This document shows positions 43,585 to 54,900 of a stretch of DNA of 64,000 nucleotides, one piece after another. A program made the position numbers and the translations under genes. Below the pieces are notes generated by a model, which saw nothing but the letters and a program-made list of their open reading frames with translations, was not told the DNA's origin and did not search any database. The DNA comes from Closterium sp. NIES-65 (Eukaryota > Streptophyta > Zygnematophyceae > Desmidiales > Closteriaceae), in NCBI GenBank assembly GCA_948144175.1, contig CANXME010002465.1:155672-219671 (forward strand), in the 5' to 3' direction. Position 1 is the first letter of the stretch. Each line of letters opens with the position of its first letter.

Positions 43585-44014
43585 CTGTGGTAATCAGTGA
43601 AGGTGTATCGGGACGTGTAATGAGATGTGTAACGGGATGAGTAACAGGATGTGTAACCAGAAGATGAGCACGTGAGTAAAATGGCCTGATGCTGAGATTC
43701 CATGGACAGAGGACCCTGGGGCTGGGGTCCTAAAAAGAAGGTGCCACACCGCTGCAGTTCACCCCAAGTTTCTCCCTACCACATATAAGACCCCTGGGCC
43801 TTCTGTCCGGGAGCTTACGGTACAACAATGATGGCATACCACCTTATTTCTGTGTGGTGTGGTGTCCCAACATCACATGGGAGGAGTTGGTATGTGCCAG
43901 GCTGCCTGCTGCCATGGTGATGACGTTAGGGTCAGATGTGAGAGGTAGATAAAAGTAGACCGGGCAAGGAAAGAAAATGGTCACATAGTACTACAGGGTG
44001 CTTAGGAGGGTGTT
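43585..44014 (+). other. ERGIC-like gene 3' untranslated or downstream region
   Basis: Starts with a short repeat built on GGGATGTGTAAC / GAGATGTGTAAC (43605-43665). No further gene. Copia-4 is inserted about 435 bp after the stop codon, with its target copy ATGTG at 44015-44019. Confidence 0.5.
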
Positions 44015-44221
44015 ATGTGTGTTGGGCTGAGATAAGCCCTTAGGATCTTTGCAGGGGTGAACTCTGGGTAGGACTAATGTACGGTAATAGCGGAAGCGTT
44101 TTAATGGAGAGTTGTGAACCACCTTGCGCTAGTATGTGAGGGCAAAGTAAGTTGATTAAAACGAGATACAAGATTATATAAGAGTACAAGGAATACGAAG
44201 AGATACGGTTGTAACTACTTT

Positions 44222-47200
44222 TGTTATGAATGAACTTGCAGAGTGCGCAGTAAAACGAATATCGAGAATGATTGAGTACTGAATTACTGAATGAAGAGAC
44301 AATGAAGTAGGGAGGCCTACGTAGGGGAAAGCTAGCTAGGTGGGGGGTTCGGGATGGGATGGCTCGGTGATGGTTGCGATTGGAGCGGAGGCCGACTCGG
44401 GGGTGGTTCGGTGCGACGAAATAGGCAAGACAGGTTCGTCGCGTGACCCTCGGGTTGGCCTCGCTAACGAGTGCCTCAGTAAGGATTCTGTAAATCCTTA
44501 CACTCTCCCACCTTCTAAATAAGGCAGTCCTGTACTGAAAACGGACCCCACACTAGCAAGGATGCCGTAGATCTCCCCTTCAGCTGAATTCGACGGCCGA
44601 AATGCCTTCGATAATATTTTTGAAAAGGTTGGAAGGTAGGCCGTCGATGTAGTCCAATTTCGATTTGACGGTCGACGATGAACTAGCCCAAAATAAAGTT
44701 GAATTTGGAATGTGGGCCGTCGATGAATCAGATGTGGATCTGACGGTCGAAGACTGACGCGAGATTGGAGGGAACCTGCTGACGCGAAAATTCAATCGCG
44801 ATGTTGCAGAAAACCGTCGATCGTGAAGCAGCGATCGCAGTCGTCCGTCGTGCTGCTGCATTCTGACAAAGTCAGAAATTGTGCCGAGAAAACGCCGAGG
44901 AAAGAAATAGTGCAAAGCACTTTCTCCCCCCCCCCCCCCCCCCCCCCCCCCCCCTTCAAGAAATGCTCCACAGAAAAGTTTCGCAGCTGCGCCGAGATGA
45001 AAACCAACAAAACCAGGTGTGAAGTCCCACTGAGAAGACTGGTGAGCGTAGAGACCCAGGTGAAAGTTGCGTCGCTGTGGAAACTCGATGACGAATCCCA
45101 GGTGTTACGTGCCCAAAATTTCTTCGAGGGCGAACCCGAAGATGTAGACCGTAAACTGAAACTAAAATTATCGAATACTCGAACTGAACCGTTTTGTCTT
45201 CACGTCGCCAGAATCAGCCGATATCTTCAGCAGTTGCAGCTGGCAGCTCCTGACGTGGTTGAGAACTAATGCAGTTGTCGTGGGCGGGTCGAAGGTGAGT
45301 TGTCGGTAGCAGAGTTGAAAATGGTTTCTCCGAGAGTTTTGTCGTAATGCGTCGATGATTCTTGGGCGGGGATGAAATTTCACAGCTGTCGCTCCCCCCC
45401 CCCCCTTCACTGTTGCTGCCGGCCTTCTTCAGTTCGTCGTAAGTCCTTCGTACCCCTGAAAAAGTCTGTGTAAATCTCGCGGTGCTGCCCCCCTCCGTTT
45501 GACGCGCGCGTTTAACCAAACGCCGCAACTCCTCCGAAATTGTCGGCGCACCTTGCCGTAAAACCGGGAAGTCCCCACGTAAACACTCCGAAATTGTTGC
45601 TCGAATCAAACCCCGTAATGCCGCAGTTGCAGTTGCAGTTCGCCTCCGAAAATCTCGGACGTGCAATAGCCGCCCACTCGGTCACCATCAGTTTCCGTCG
45701 GTTACCCGACCCCAGTATGTGGGTTCAATCGAGAACCGGGGACTGCCCTGGGCTATTCCGAGACCGAATTTCACGGAGCCTAGAGGCATCAACGCCGTTG
45801 ACTCCGTCGTCAAAACCGCTCCCGTCGATGTCGCTTAACAAAAAGTCCTGTTTCTCCCACCAGCGCTTTGCAGATGTTTCACCACATCGCTCGTCGCCGG
45901 TCGATCAATCCCGAAGCTACGACTGCTCCCACGCTCCCCTTTTGCTGAAGAATTTCCCGAGGTGTGCGTTTTAAACACCGGGGGTCCTAGGTCTCCTCGC
46001 CGTTGTGTTTCTTGCCAGGCAACTTCGAGAAGTGCCCTTCAGGCAAAGTCCCCCAACGACTCAACCGCACTCCAAGAAGCGAAGAAATACCCGCAGCTTC
46101 ATAATTTTTTGGTCGTTTCACCCCCCGACAATTCCGCTTCCCGCCGTTCACCAAGCGTCAGCATTTTTCGGATGAGGTATAGTCGGTGTTGCCCGCACGA
46201 ACCCAGCCACGGTGGAGAAGAAAAGTCTATCGGAGTCAGGGGCCCTTAGTTAAAAGGAAATAATTCCCAACCGCTTTGAAGCCCACCGTGCCGTCGCGCC
46301 ACTAAAACTCCACAGCTCCCGGTTCCAGCTCCGCCGCTGCGCCGTCACCTCGTGTAGACGCCCGGGTCAAGAGAAACCAGCGAACTGCACCATTGTTGTC
46401 ATACGGCGCCCCGATTTTTTCGCGTGCTGTTTCACCCAGTCCGCTTTTGTCGGAGTAGAACTGTTCCGCAACTCCACCTTTTTTTGTTTTTTTCTGTACA
46501 GCTGTTAAACGAGCACCAATCCCGGTACCTTTAACCAGCACAGGGTAGGCCCGTGTTCACCCCCGTTATTCGGCCAAGCAAGTTGACTGCATGAGTCAGA
46601 ACTAGAAACTTGGTGGGGATGGTGAGGTTCGGGCGACGGAAGGTCACAGATCGTTCACACCGGCTTTTAACCTGCCCTTCACGCCGTTCTTCAACCCCCG
46701 CTTAACCGTCGGGCAGTTTCTTCTCGTGTGTCCCGGCGGCCTGTACCACTCTCCTCCGTAACTGTCGGCGTGGTACCTTGAACACCGTTTAATCGTGGGC
46801 TGTTGAGGCTGTCCCCGAAAATGACTTCCTTACAGGAAATCCACTCTCAAAATTGTCGGCCAGCTGTCAACAGTACCAGACACGCAGCGTCATCCGAGTG
46901 TTCTTCGGGGTGTATTGGCCTGAATTGCCCTCGCCGCCTGCGTCCCACTCTTCTTGAGTGCGATTTAGCCACTCCGTTTTTTGTAGCAACCCGTAAGTGT
47001 CGGCGGGTCTGAAGTTCCCGTCTGTCCACGTGCGCTCCTGCCGAAATCTTCGATGACGTGCCCGCCATGCAGTAAAAGCCGCTGCACTTCAGGTCGGGCA
47101 GGACGACAGTTGACCCCGCATTATTCGGGCAATTCGCATGTCGTCTCTCCTCGTCCACCGATATTTTCGGACGCAAAACTCCATTTGCGCCTGTCGAGTT

Positions 47201-48070
47201 CCCTAGCCGACTTTTTCTCCACAGTTGCTCCGAAATAATCGCCCACAGTGACGCTCGTCTCTTGTCGCCAGCTGCCAAAACACATTCCGCGTCATGCGTG
47301 CAAAATGACGACGAGCCACCGTCGCAAGTTGCCGCTTCAGACGAACTCCGAAATTGTCGTGCAGCTGTTGACCCAGGTCCGACGGCGTCAACTGCCACTC
47401 ACGTGACGACTTCGAGGCCGTTCATGCAGATGCCAACGCAGGTCCGTTGAGGCCAGCTACTACACGAATAAACCTCCGAAATCGTCGGAAATCGCAGCGG
47501 AAATTACTCACATAAACGTCGCGACATCTACTGTTGCCCGTTGCCCGGGGGGAGGGAGGCCACGGTCGATCGCGACCGTTCGAGGCAAGGATCTGGCGGT
47601 GCCGAAGGAGTACCCGTTAAACCATGGCCGCGAGGAGCAACTAACTCGTTCTCCTGGCCGGCCTACGCAACTCCTGGACCCCAAGACATCCTTCCTCGTC
47701 CCCCCCCCCCCCCCCCACCCCCCCCCCCCCGAGGGGTGCTACACTCTAAAAAGCGGGGTAGGCTAGGAAAGTAGCTCTGATACCAGGTGTTATGTATGAA
47801 CTTGCAGAGTGCGCAGAATATCGAATAACGAGAATGATTGAGTACTGAATTACTGAATGAAGAAACAATGAAGTAAGGAGGCCTAAATAGGGGAAAAGCT
47901 AGCTAGGCGGGGGGTTCGGGATGGGATGGCTCGGTGATGGTTGCGATTGGAGCGGAGGCCGACTCGGGGGTGGTTCGGTGCGACGAAATAGGCAAGACAG
48001 GTTCGTCGCGTGACCCTCGGGATGGCCTCGCTAACAAGTGCCTCAGTAAGGATTCTGTAAATCCTTACAA
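44222..48070 (-). mobile_element. Non-autonomous LTR element (LARD-like, 3.85 kb) in the Copia-4 3' LTR
   Basis: LTRs 44222-44502 and 47788-48070 are flanked by a perfect ACTTT duplication (44217-44221, 48071-48075). The uninterrupted right LTR of Copia-4 (near 61190) shows the empty site. On the minus strand the LTR runs TGTAAGG...CATAACA, the same ends as the gypsy LTR, and is followed by TGGTATCAGAGCTACTTTCCT and a leader very like that of the gypsy element after 9795. I infer it is mobilised by gypsy chromovirus proteins. The interior has C runs (44926-44954, 47701-47730), a repeat built on GGGCCGTCGATGAA / CTGACGGTCGA (44640-44760), and dispersed CTCCGAAATTGTCGG motifs. Only short unrecognised frames are present. 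Confidence 0.9.
45200..47500. repeat. Dispersed CTCCGAAATTGTCGG-type motif in the LARD interior
   Basis: Variants occur near 45530, 45583, 45650, 46757, 46849, 47225, 47345 and 47475, with an inverted copy near 46124. Spacing is irregular. The interior seems to be a patchwork of short segments carrying this motif rather than a simple tandem array. Confidence 0.6.
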
Positions 48071-48509
48071 CTTTACTGTTGCTGTTGCGGTTCGATACAG
48101 TGATGACTCGGGCAACTGCTTTGTAGCGAGTCAGTTGCGTGTCCTTGCTGTCGCGCTGTACTTGTCAGGTCAAAGGTTGCTGACCTTTGACTTTCGCGTA
48201 ACCTCCAACAGTTACTTTCAACCTCCGAGGGTTGACTCGCCGGTGTTTCGATATGCTTCGCTTCATTTGTGCCTTAGTGTTTCGACACGACAGAGGCGCT
48301 TAAGATCGATTGTTTCCAACACTCCCCTTCGCTTCTGGAGTGTCGCTGCTGGTGACGTGGCTCTGTCCAGTCAGCAGCATGCAGTACTCGAACTTCTGCT
48401 TTCCGAGCTTCTTGGTCAGGTAGTCAGCTGCCATCTCGGACGTGGGGCAGTATGACAGCTCGAGCCTCCCTTTCTCGATCTCGTCCTTCACGAAGAAATA
48501 TCGCAGGGC

Positions 48510-48640
48510 TATCAGAAACAAGAAGTGAATGAACTAGACAACATGGCAGTACAAGTATGAAACCCTAAAAGTTGTGTACCCCGTATAGGCTAACCCACTA
48601 TAGCCTACACAGCAATAACACATATATATAGTGTTTGACA
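48510..48640 (-). repeat. Solo Copia LTR (131 bp) in Copia-4 RNase H
   Basis: Minus-strand reading TGTCAAACACTATATATATG...GTTTCTGATA, flanked by a perfect AGGGC duplication (48505-48509, 48641-48645). Internal blocks (TAGGCTATAGTGGG, GGGTACACAAC, TAGGGTTT) match Copia-3-type LTRs. No internal region remains, so it is best explained by LTR-LTR recombination. Confidence 0.9.
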
Positions 48641-50029
48641 AGGGCGATGTGTTTCGTCCTGTTCGCGAAGCCGTTCTTGTTGGCAATGCGAATTGCCGAC
48701 TGGTTGTCGCAGAACAAAGTGAAGCTGGGTAACTGAGCCAGCTTCGCTTCTTCCAGCAGTTCGCGAAGGTAAAGTCCTTCCTTGGTGGCTGAACAGAGTG
48801 CAATATATTCTGCTTCAGCTGACGAGAGGGCGATTAATTCATGCTTGCTCGACTGCCAAGAGATAGGTCCGATAGGTTCGAGGCGGTAGATGTAGCCGGT
48901 GCGAGAGCGCCTGTTGTCGGAGTCGCCAGCGTGATTGGCGTCGACGTAGCCGATTAACTTAGGCGGTGTAGTTGCGTTCTTGTAGTAAGTTAGACCGATC
49001 GTCGGGGTGCTGACGAGGTAGTGTAGAGCGTGGTCGAGCTCAGCTGGATGTTCCGCTTCAGGCTTCTTGAGGTAGGTGGCGAGCTGACTTGCAGAGTACG
49101 ATAGGTCCGGGTGGCAGGTGACGGCTGCGAAAAGAAGGCAACCCAGTTTCCTTTGGTAGTCGCGTATGCCAGTGGGCTTAAGTAGAGCGGAGCTTCCCTT
49201 GCTGCTTCCTGTCGTGTAGCGGTACGGTGTGGAGATAGCGGTCGGTGTGAGTGCGAAGCGCTTGGCGATGGTGTCTGCGTATTTCGTGGCACTGAGGTGG
49301 ATCACGTCTTCCTCTTCTCGGATGTTGAGACCGAGGTACTGTGTGACGGTAGATGAAACTGTGAGTGTGAGGTCCTTCTGTAGCTCCCCTTCGAACCAGG
49401 TTGTGATGCCGTCGGTCGAGCCGATGTAGAGTAGATCGTCTACGTAGACGATTAACAGGATGTAGTCGGTGTTCTTCGTGAGCCGGTACATGCCCTGATC
49501 ATGCGGTGGTTGTTTGAAGCCGATACGAATGAGGCGAGCGTGCAGGTATTGTTGCCATAGCCGCGGAGCTTGCTGTCAGATTTATATGACATAGCTACTG
49601 TAGGCTATAGTGGGGTAGCACATATGGGGTACAACTTTCTAGGGTTTGTACTTGTACCCAACTTTCCCTTAGTCATTTCATTCTCGTTCAATTCTCACAT
49701 GGTATAGAGCAGGTTACCCTGTGGGAACTGTTCCTAGGGACCACCGTTTTTTTTCCTGCCCAGAGCGCGCTCAACCTCTGCCCGAGTCGCGCTCCCCTCT
49801 CACGACCCCGTCACGCCGCCCTTAGCGGCCCCGTCGCGTCGCGCCTCCCTAGCGGCCCCGTCGAGTCACCCTTGCGACCCCGTCGCGCCGCCCTTGCGGC
49901 CTCGTCGCGCCGCCCACGCGGCCCTGTTCCGCCGCCCTCGCGGCCCCGTCGCGTCGCGCCGCCCTTGCGGCCCTTTCGCGCCGCCCTCTCGGCCTCTTCG
50001 AGCCGCCCTAGCGACCCCTCCAAGCCGCC

Positions 50030-50250
50030 CTCGCGGCCCCGTCGCCTACCCTTGCGGCCCCGGCGCCTACCCTCGCGGCCCCGTCGCCTACCCTGCGGCC
50101 CCGTCGCCTACCCTGCTGGCCCCGGCGCCTACCCTACCGCCCGGGCACCTACCCTGCGGCCCCGTCGACGACCTTGCTGGCCCCGTCGCCTACCCTGCAG
50201 CCCCGGCGCCTATCCTGCGGCCCCGTCGCCTACCCCTGCGGCCCCGGCGC
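50030..50250 (+). repeat. About 19-bp minisatellite in the Copia-3 leader
   Basis: Units such as GCGGCCCCGTCGCCTACCCT and GCGGCCCCGGCGCCTACCC repeat about ten times. Looser GCCGCCCTCGCGGCCCCGTC units extend left to 49800. Confidence 0.85.
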
Positions 50251-50604
50251 TGCCTCTACCGACCCCGCCGCCGTCCCCACGCGGCCCCGCCGTCACCACC
50301 GAGCCGCCGGCGCCGCCGACCTACTGCTGAGCCGCCCGAGCCACCTGAGCCGCCCGAGCTGCCGCCCCACCTGACCCGCCCGAGCCGCCGGGTCGCTGAG
50401 CTGCCGAGCCACCGTACCGCCGAGCCGCCGAGTCGCCAGCGCGGCCGAGTCGCCGAGCCGCAGTTGCTGCCGAGCCGCCGAGCCGCCCGAGCCGCCGAGC
50501 CGCCGAACCGCCGAGCCGCCCGAGCCGCCCTCTCCGGTAAGAGCAGCGCCTCTGTCATTGCACTGCCCTTACCCTACTGTTCGCGCTGCTAGTCTACTGC
50601 TGTC

Positions 50605-51827
50605 ATGGCTACCCCTAGTGTCCTCGCTTTTGACGCTGAGGGTCGGGCCATTGACTTTGACGTCTGGGTAGATGACCTGCAGCTTTTCCTACAGTGCGAT
50701 AGGGCAGACGGTCTCTCCCTCTTTGACCTCACTTCTGGTGCCTCTCCTGCCCCTACTGCTGATGCTGACGCCACTGTTCGCTCACAGTGGGCCACACGCG
50801 ATGGTGCTGCACGTCTTGCTGTGCGTCGCCACCTGCCTACCTCTGAGCGTGCGCACTTTAGTCAGTACAAGAGTGCTCAGACCTTGTACGACGCTGTAGT
50901 TGCACGCTACTCCTCCCCTACCACTGCTGCACTGAGCCGCCTCATGCTACCGTACCTCTTCCCTAACCTTGCTGCCTTTCCCACAGTCGCTGACCTCATT
51001 ATGCACCTCCGCACTAGTGACACTCGCTACCGCGCTGCGCTTCCTGCTGAGTTCTGCCCAAGACCCCCCACCCCATGTACATCACCCTCTACTACATAGT
51101 CACCCGGCTCCCTGACTCCCTTCGCGTAGTCAAGGACCACTTCCTCTCAGTTTGCCCCACCACTCTCACCGTTGACCTCCTCGAGAAGGCCCTCCTAGCA
51201 GCAGAGAAGAGCATAGTAGCTGTAGGAGCCTCTCGTGGTGACCCTCGCACCCCCATCTTTGAGGGGTGTTCCCCCTCCCCCCTTTTGCCCTCTGTTGCCT
51301 CTCCTGCTGCGGCCGACCTCGTTGGTCTTGAGTCGGTCGGTGCGGCGTCTACCCCTAGCGCGAGACGCCGCCCTGGCAAGGGCAAGGGGGGCCGGGGCGC
51401 TGGAGGAGCTAGCGGGGGCGGTGGAGGCGGCGGTGGAGGCGGCGGAGGGGGTGGGAGTGGCGGTGGGGGTGGTGGCGGGGGTGGAGGTGTCGGTTGGCGG
51501 CAGTGGAGGCGGAGGCGGCGGTGGTGGTGGCGGTGGGAGCGGAGGTGGCGGAGGTGGCGGCGGTGGAGGAGGCGGTGGCGGAGGAGGTAGAGCTAGTCGG
51601 GGTGGCGCTGCGCAGAGGGTCGGCTCCGGTGGTGGTCAGCGCCAACAGCAGCAGCAGCAGCAGCGCACTCTTTACATCCCCCCCCCCCTCTGCAGCTCCG
51701 TGAGTGGTACGCTGCACGCCAGCGGGGTGGGGGTACTGGTCCGTGCACCTATGTCCTACGCACCGGCGACCGCGCGGGTGAGCAGTGCGGGGGTGCGCAC
51801 TCCACCCTGCGCTGCTTTGGCCGCCTG
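50605..51827 (+). pseudogene. Copia-3 gag
   Basis: The N-terminal gag domain (50605-51070) has DFDVWVDDLQLFLQC, AVRRHLPTSERAHF, YKSAQTLYDAVVARYSS and LIMHLRTSDTRYRAAL. The frame then shifts near 51070 to ITRLPDSLRVVKDHFL (about 51085 on), EKALLAAEKSIVAVG and a Gly-rich spacer encoded by GGTGGCGG repeats (51400-51600). QLREWYA-type and CGG-HSTLRCFGRL knuckle-like segments follow in yet another frame to about 51827. The separated frames indicate single-base indels, mostly in homopolymers, so sequencing error is possible. Gag would form the particle and package RNA. Confidence 0.8.
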
Positions 51828-51941
51828 ACGGACGCTTGGCGTCACCAGTTCCCGGAGGCCACTGAGATCCCCCGCTGGGGCGAGCTGTCTAGGGCGGGAG
51901 TAGCTGTCTTTGACCTTGACTTTGATGCTATTCTTGCTGCC

Positions 51942-54900
51942 ATGTATGCTGTGACTATTAGTGATGAGGGTGACTATTACCGGTCCTTTCCGCCCGAACC
52001 GGGCATTGAGACTGCTGCTCTAGGTACTGGTGAGGCTGCTGCTCTAGGTGCTAGCGAGGCTGCTGCTCTAGGTGCTCGTGCGTCTGCTCCCTCAGGTGCT
52101 GGTGAGTCTGCTCTCTCATGTACTGCGTCGGCTTCGACCTCCCACACCTTCACCCTTGACTCGGGGGCTTCTCGCTCCTTCTTTCGAGACCGCACCATAC
52201 TCACGCCGCTTGGCCGGCCAGTTGCAGTCTCTCTGGCAGACCCCTCTGGGGGTCCTGTCCTTGCTCACTTCTCCACTGTCCTCCCGTGTCCGGCGGCCCC
52301 CTCTGGCACCCTGTCTGGCCTTTACCTCCCCTCGTTCTCTACGAACTTGGTGAGTGGTGCTGACCTACAGGATGCGGGGGTTCACCAGTTCACTCCTGCG
52401 AGTCAGCGGGTGACCCACTGCACGGACGCTCGGACAAGCCGACACCTGGCCACGTTTACACGTCAGCCGGGGTCGAGCCTGTACACACTGACCACTGCGT
52501 CTCCTCCAGTCACTGCGTCTGGTCAGGTAGCTGCGTCGGGTCAGGTGTTAGCTGTTGCGTCCAGGTCTGGTCCTGAGTCTGCCCCCTGCTCGTGTCGTCT
52601 CCTGTCTCACGAGACTCTCCTCTGGCACCACCGTCTTGGTCACCCCTCCCTGCTTCGTCTCCGAGGCATGGCATCTCGTGTCCTTGTCTCTGGTCTTCCC
52701 CGGTCCCTCCCTCCCCTTCCTCCGGGGCCTCGCCCTACCTGCGTCCTCTGTGTCGAGGGGCGGCAGCGGGCTGCCCCTCACTCCTCCCAGTTTCCTCCGA
52801 CAGAGGCCCCGCTGCAGACGCTTCCCATGGACGTGTGGGGCCCGGCCCGCGTCCGTGGACAGGGTCACGAGCGCTACTTCCTGCTGGTGGTTGACGACTA
52901 CTCGCGTTACACCACAGTCTTCCCCTTGCGCAGCAAGGGTGATGTCACTGAGGTGTTGATCGACTGGATCCGCGCAGCTCGTCTCCAGCTCAGGCAAAGC
53001 TTTGGCTCGGACTTTCCTGTTCTGCGTCTGCACTCTGACAGAGGCGAAGAGTTCTCCTCTGGCCTTCTGCAAGCCTAATGTCGTGCACGAGGCATCCGCC
53101 AGACCTTCACGCTTCCGGACTCTCCACAGCAAAATGGTATTGCTGAGCGCCGCATTGGCATGGTCATGAACGTCGCCCGTACGTCCATGATGCATGCGGC
53201 TGCCCCCCATTTTCTGTGGCCGTTTGCGGTTCGGTACGCGGCGCATCAGATCAATCTTCACCCCAGGATCTCCAGGACGGAGACCTCCCCAACTTTACTG
53301 TGGACGGGGAAGGTTGGCGATGCGTCTGCGTTCCGTGTCTGGGGATCTCGGGCGTTTGTCCGTGACTTGTCTGCGGACAAGCTGTCCCCTCGTGCTGCTC
53401 CTTGCGTCTTCCTTGGCTTCCCCCCTGACGCGCCAGGGTGGCAGTTCTACCACCCCACCTCTCGCCGTCTTCTGTCCTCCCAGGACGTCATGTTTGAGGA
53501 GTCGGTCCCCTACTACCGCCTCTTCACCTACCGCACTCCGTCCCTCCCCCCGCCACCGCTCTTCCTTGTGCCAGGTCCCCCCCCGGTCGACCCCCTCCCC
53601 CCTCAGGGTCCTGCCCCTTCAGGTGTGTCCCAGGTAGACGCAATCGAGCCTGTCGAGGTTACTGGTGACTCTGGTGCTGCTGAGGGTGCTGAGCCTGGGG
53701 GTGCTGACTCTGGGGGTGCTTAGCGTGTGGGTGCTACGCCTGGGGGTGCTGAGCCTGAGGGTGCTACTACTGGGGGTGTTGAGCCTGGGGGTGCTGAGCC
53801 CGGGGGTGCTACCACTGGGGTTGCTGAGCCTGGGGGTACTGAGCCTGGGGGTGCTACGCCTGGGGGTGCTGAGCCTTGAGGTGCTACGCCTGGAGGTACT
53901 GAGCATGGGGGTGCGGAGCCTGAGGGAGCTGGGCCTGCTCGTGCGGTGTCTGGTGGTGCTAGAGCTGGAGGTTCTCCGGGTGCTTCGTCTCAGCGGGAGC
54001 CACTCTCTCCTCAGGAGCTGCGCGAGTGGTTTGTCCGGCGCTGGAGGCGTGCTGCTGGAGCTAGAGGTTCTTCGGCTGCTGAGGGTGCTGGTGCCGCGAG
54101 TCCCGGAGGTGCTCGTACTGGGAGTACTGGAGCTGCTGGGCCTGCGGGTAAGATTGGAGCTGGTGGTGCTGAGGGTGTTGGCGCTGAGGCTACTGCTGTC
54201 GGTCCTGGAGGCGGTCCTGCTAGGGGTGCTACTGGTGTTGCTGGAGGTACTGGAGCTGGAGGTGCTCCTGGCGCTGGTGCTGCCGCTGGGGGTACTGGTG
54301 CTGTCCCTGCTGTGTCTGGAGTCGCCGCGCGGCCTCGGCCGTACTTCGTTCCACTCCTTCAGCAGGTTCTTGGTCTCCCGCCTTCTACTGGTCCTCCTCC
54401 TCCCTTAGAGTGTCCACAGCTTGTCCCGTCACAGTTACAGTTACAGCCGGCCTTCCCACTGCCTGCTCCTTCTCCCTACACTGGTCCTACTGGAGGTCTT
54501 GCCGAGCGTTGTGAGCCTGCGTCTCGCCCTGTGTCGCCTGTCCGTCCTGCTCGCACTAGTGGTCGTGGTTCGCGTCAGCGTCCTCCTCCTGTCCCTTGCA
54601 CGCACCGGATGTCTCTGCGTCTGTCCACTGCTCCTGTGCGTGCCCCTTTGCCTTCTCCTCCTGAGTCCTCTCTTCCTGCTCTTGCCGACCCGGAGTCGGA
54701 CTCTCTTCGTGCTGCCAGTCCTACTGTCACGCGTCTCCTTGCTACAGTTATCATTGACCCTTCTTTTGAGTCCACTGCTGCGTCTGTCCTAGTTGCTGAG
54801 CTTGTCGACTTTGCTGCTCGCTGTCGTCTAGACTACGCTGCTAGTCTTGTCGCTGAGTCTGAGTCTGTCTGTCCTACGCCCGTCGGGGGTGAGTGTGCCC

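Noticed and set aside
39394..43640. Very long open frames (over 1200 codons) across the 20-bp repeat
   Set aside because: All three plus frames are open because the unit contains no stop; the translation is a pure period-20 repeat with no domain. It is an intronic minisatellite.
45214..45666. Minus-strand 150-codon frame in the LARD as a gag gene
   Set aside because: No zinc knuckle or gag core and not linked to other frames; kept only as unrecognised interior sequence.
51235..51828. Gly/Ala-rich protein gene
   Set aside because: Off-frame reading of the Gly-rich spacer and knuckle of Copia-3 gag.
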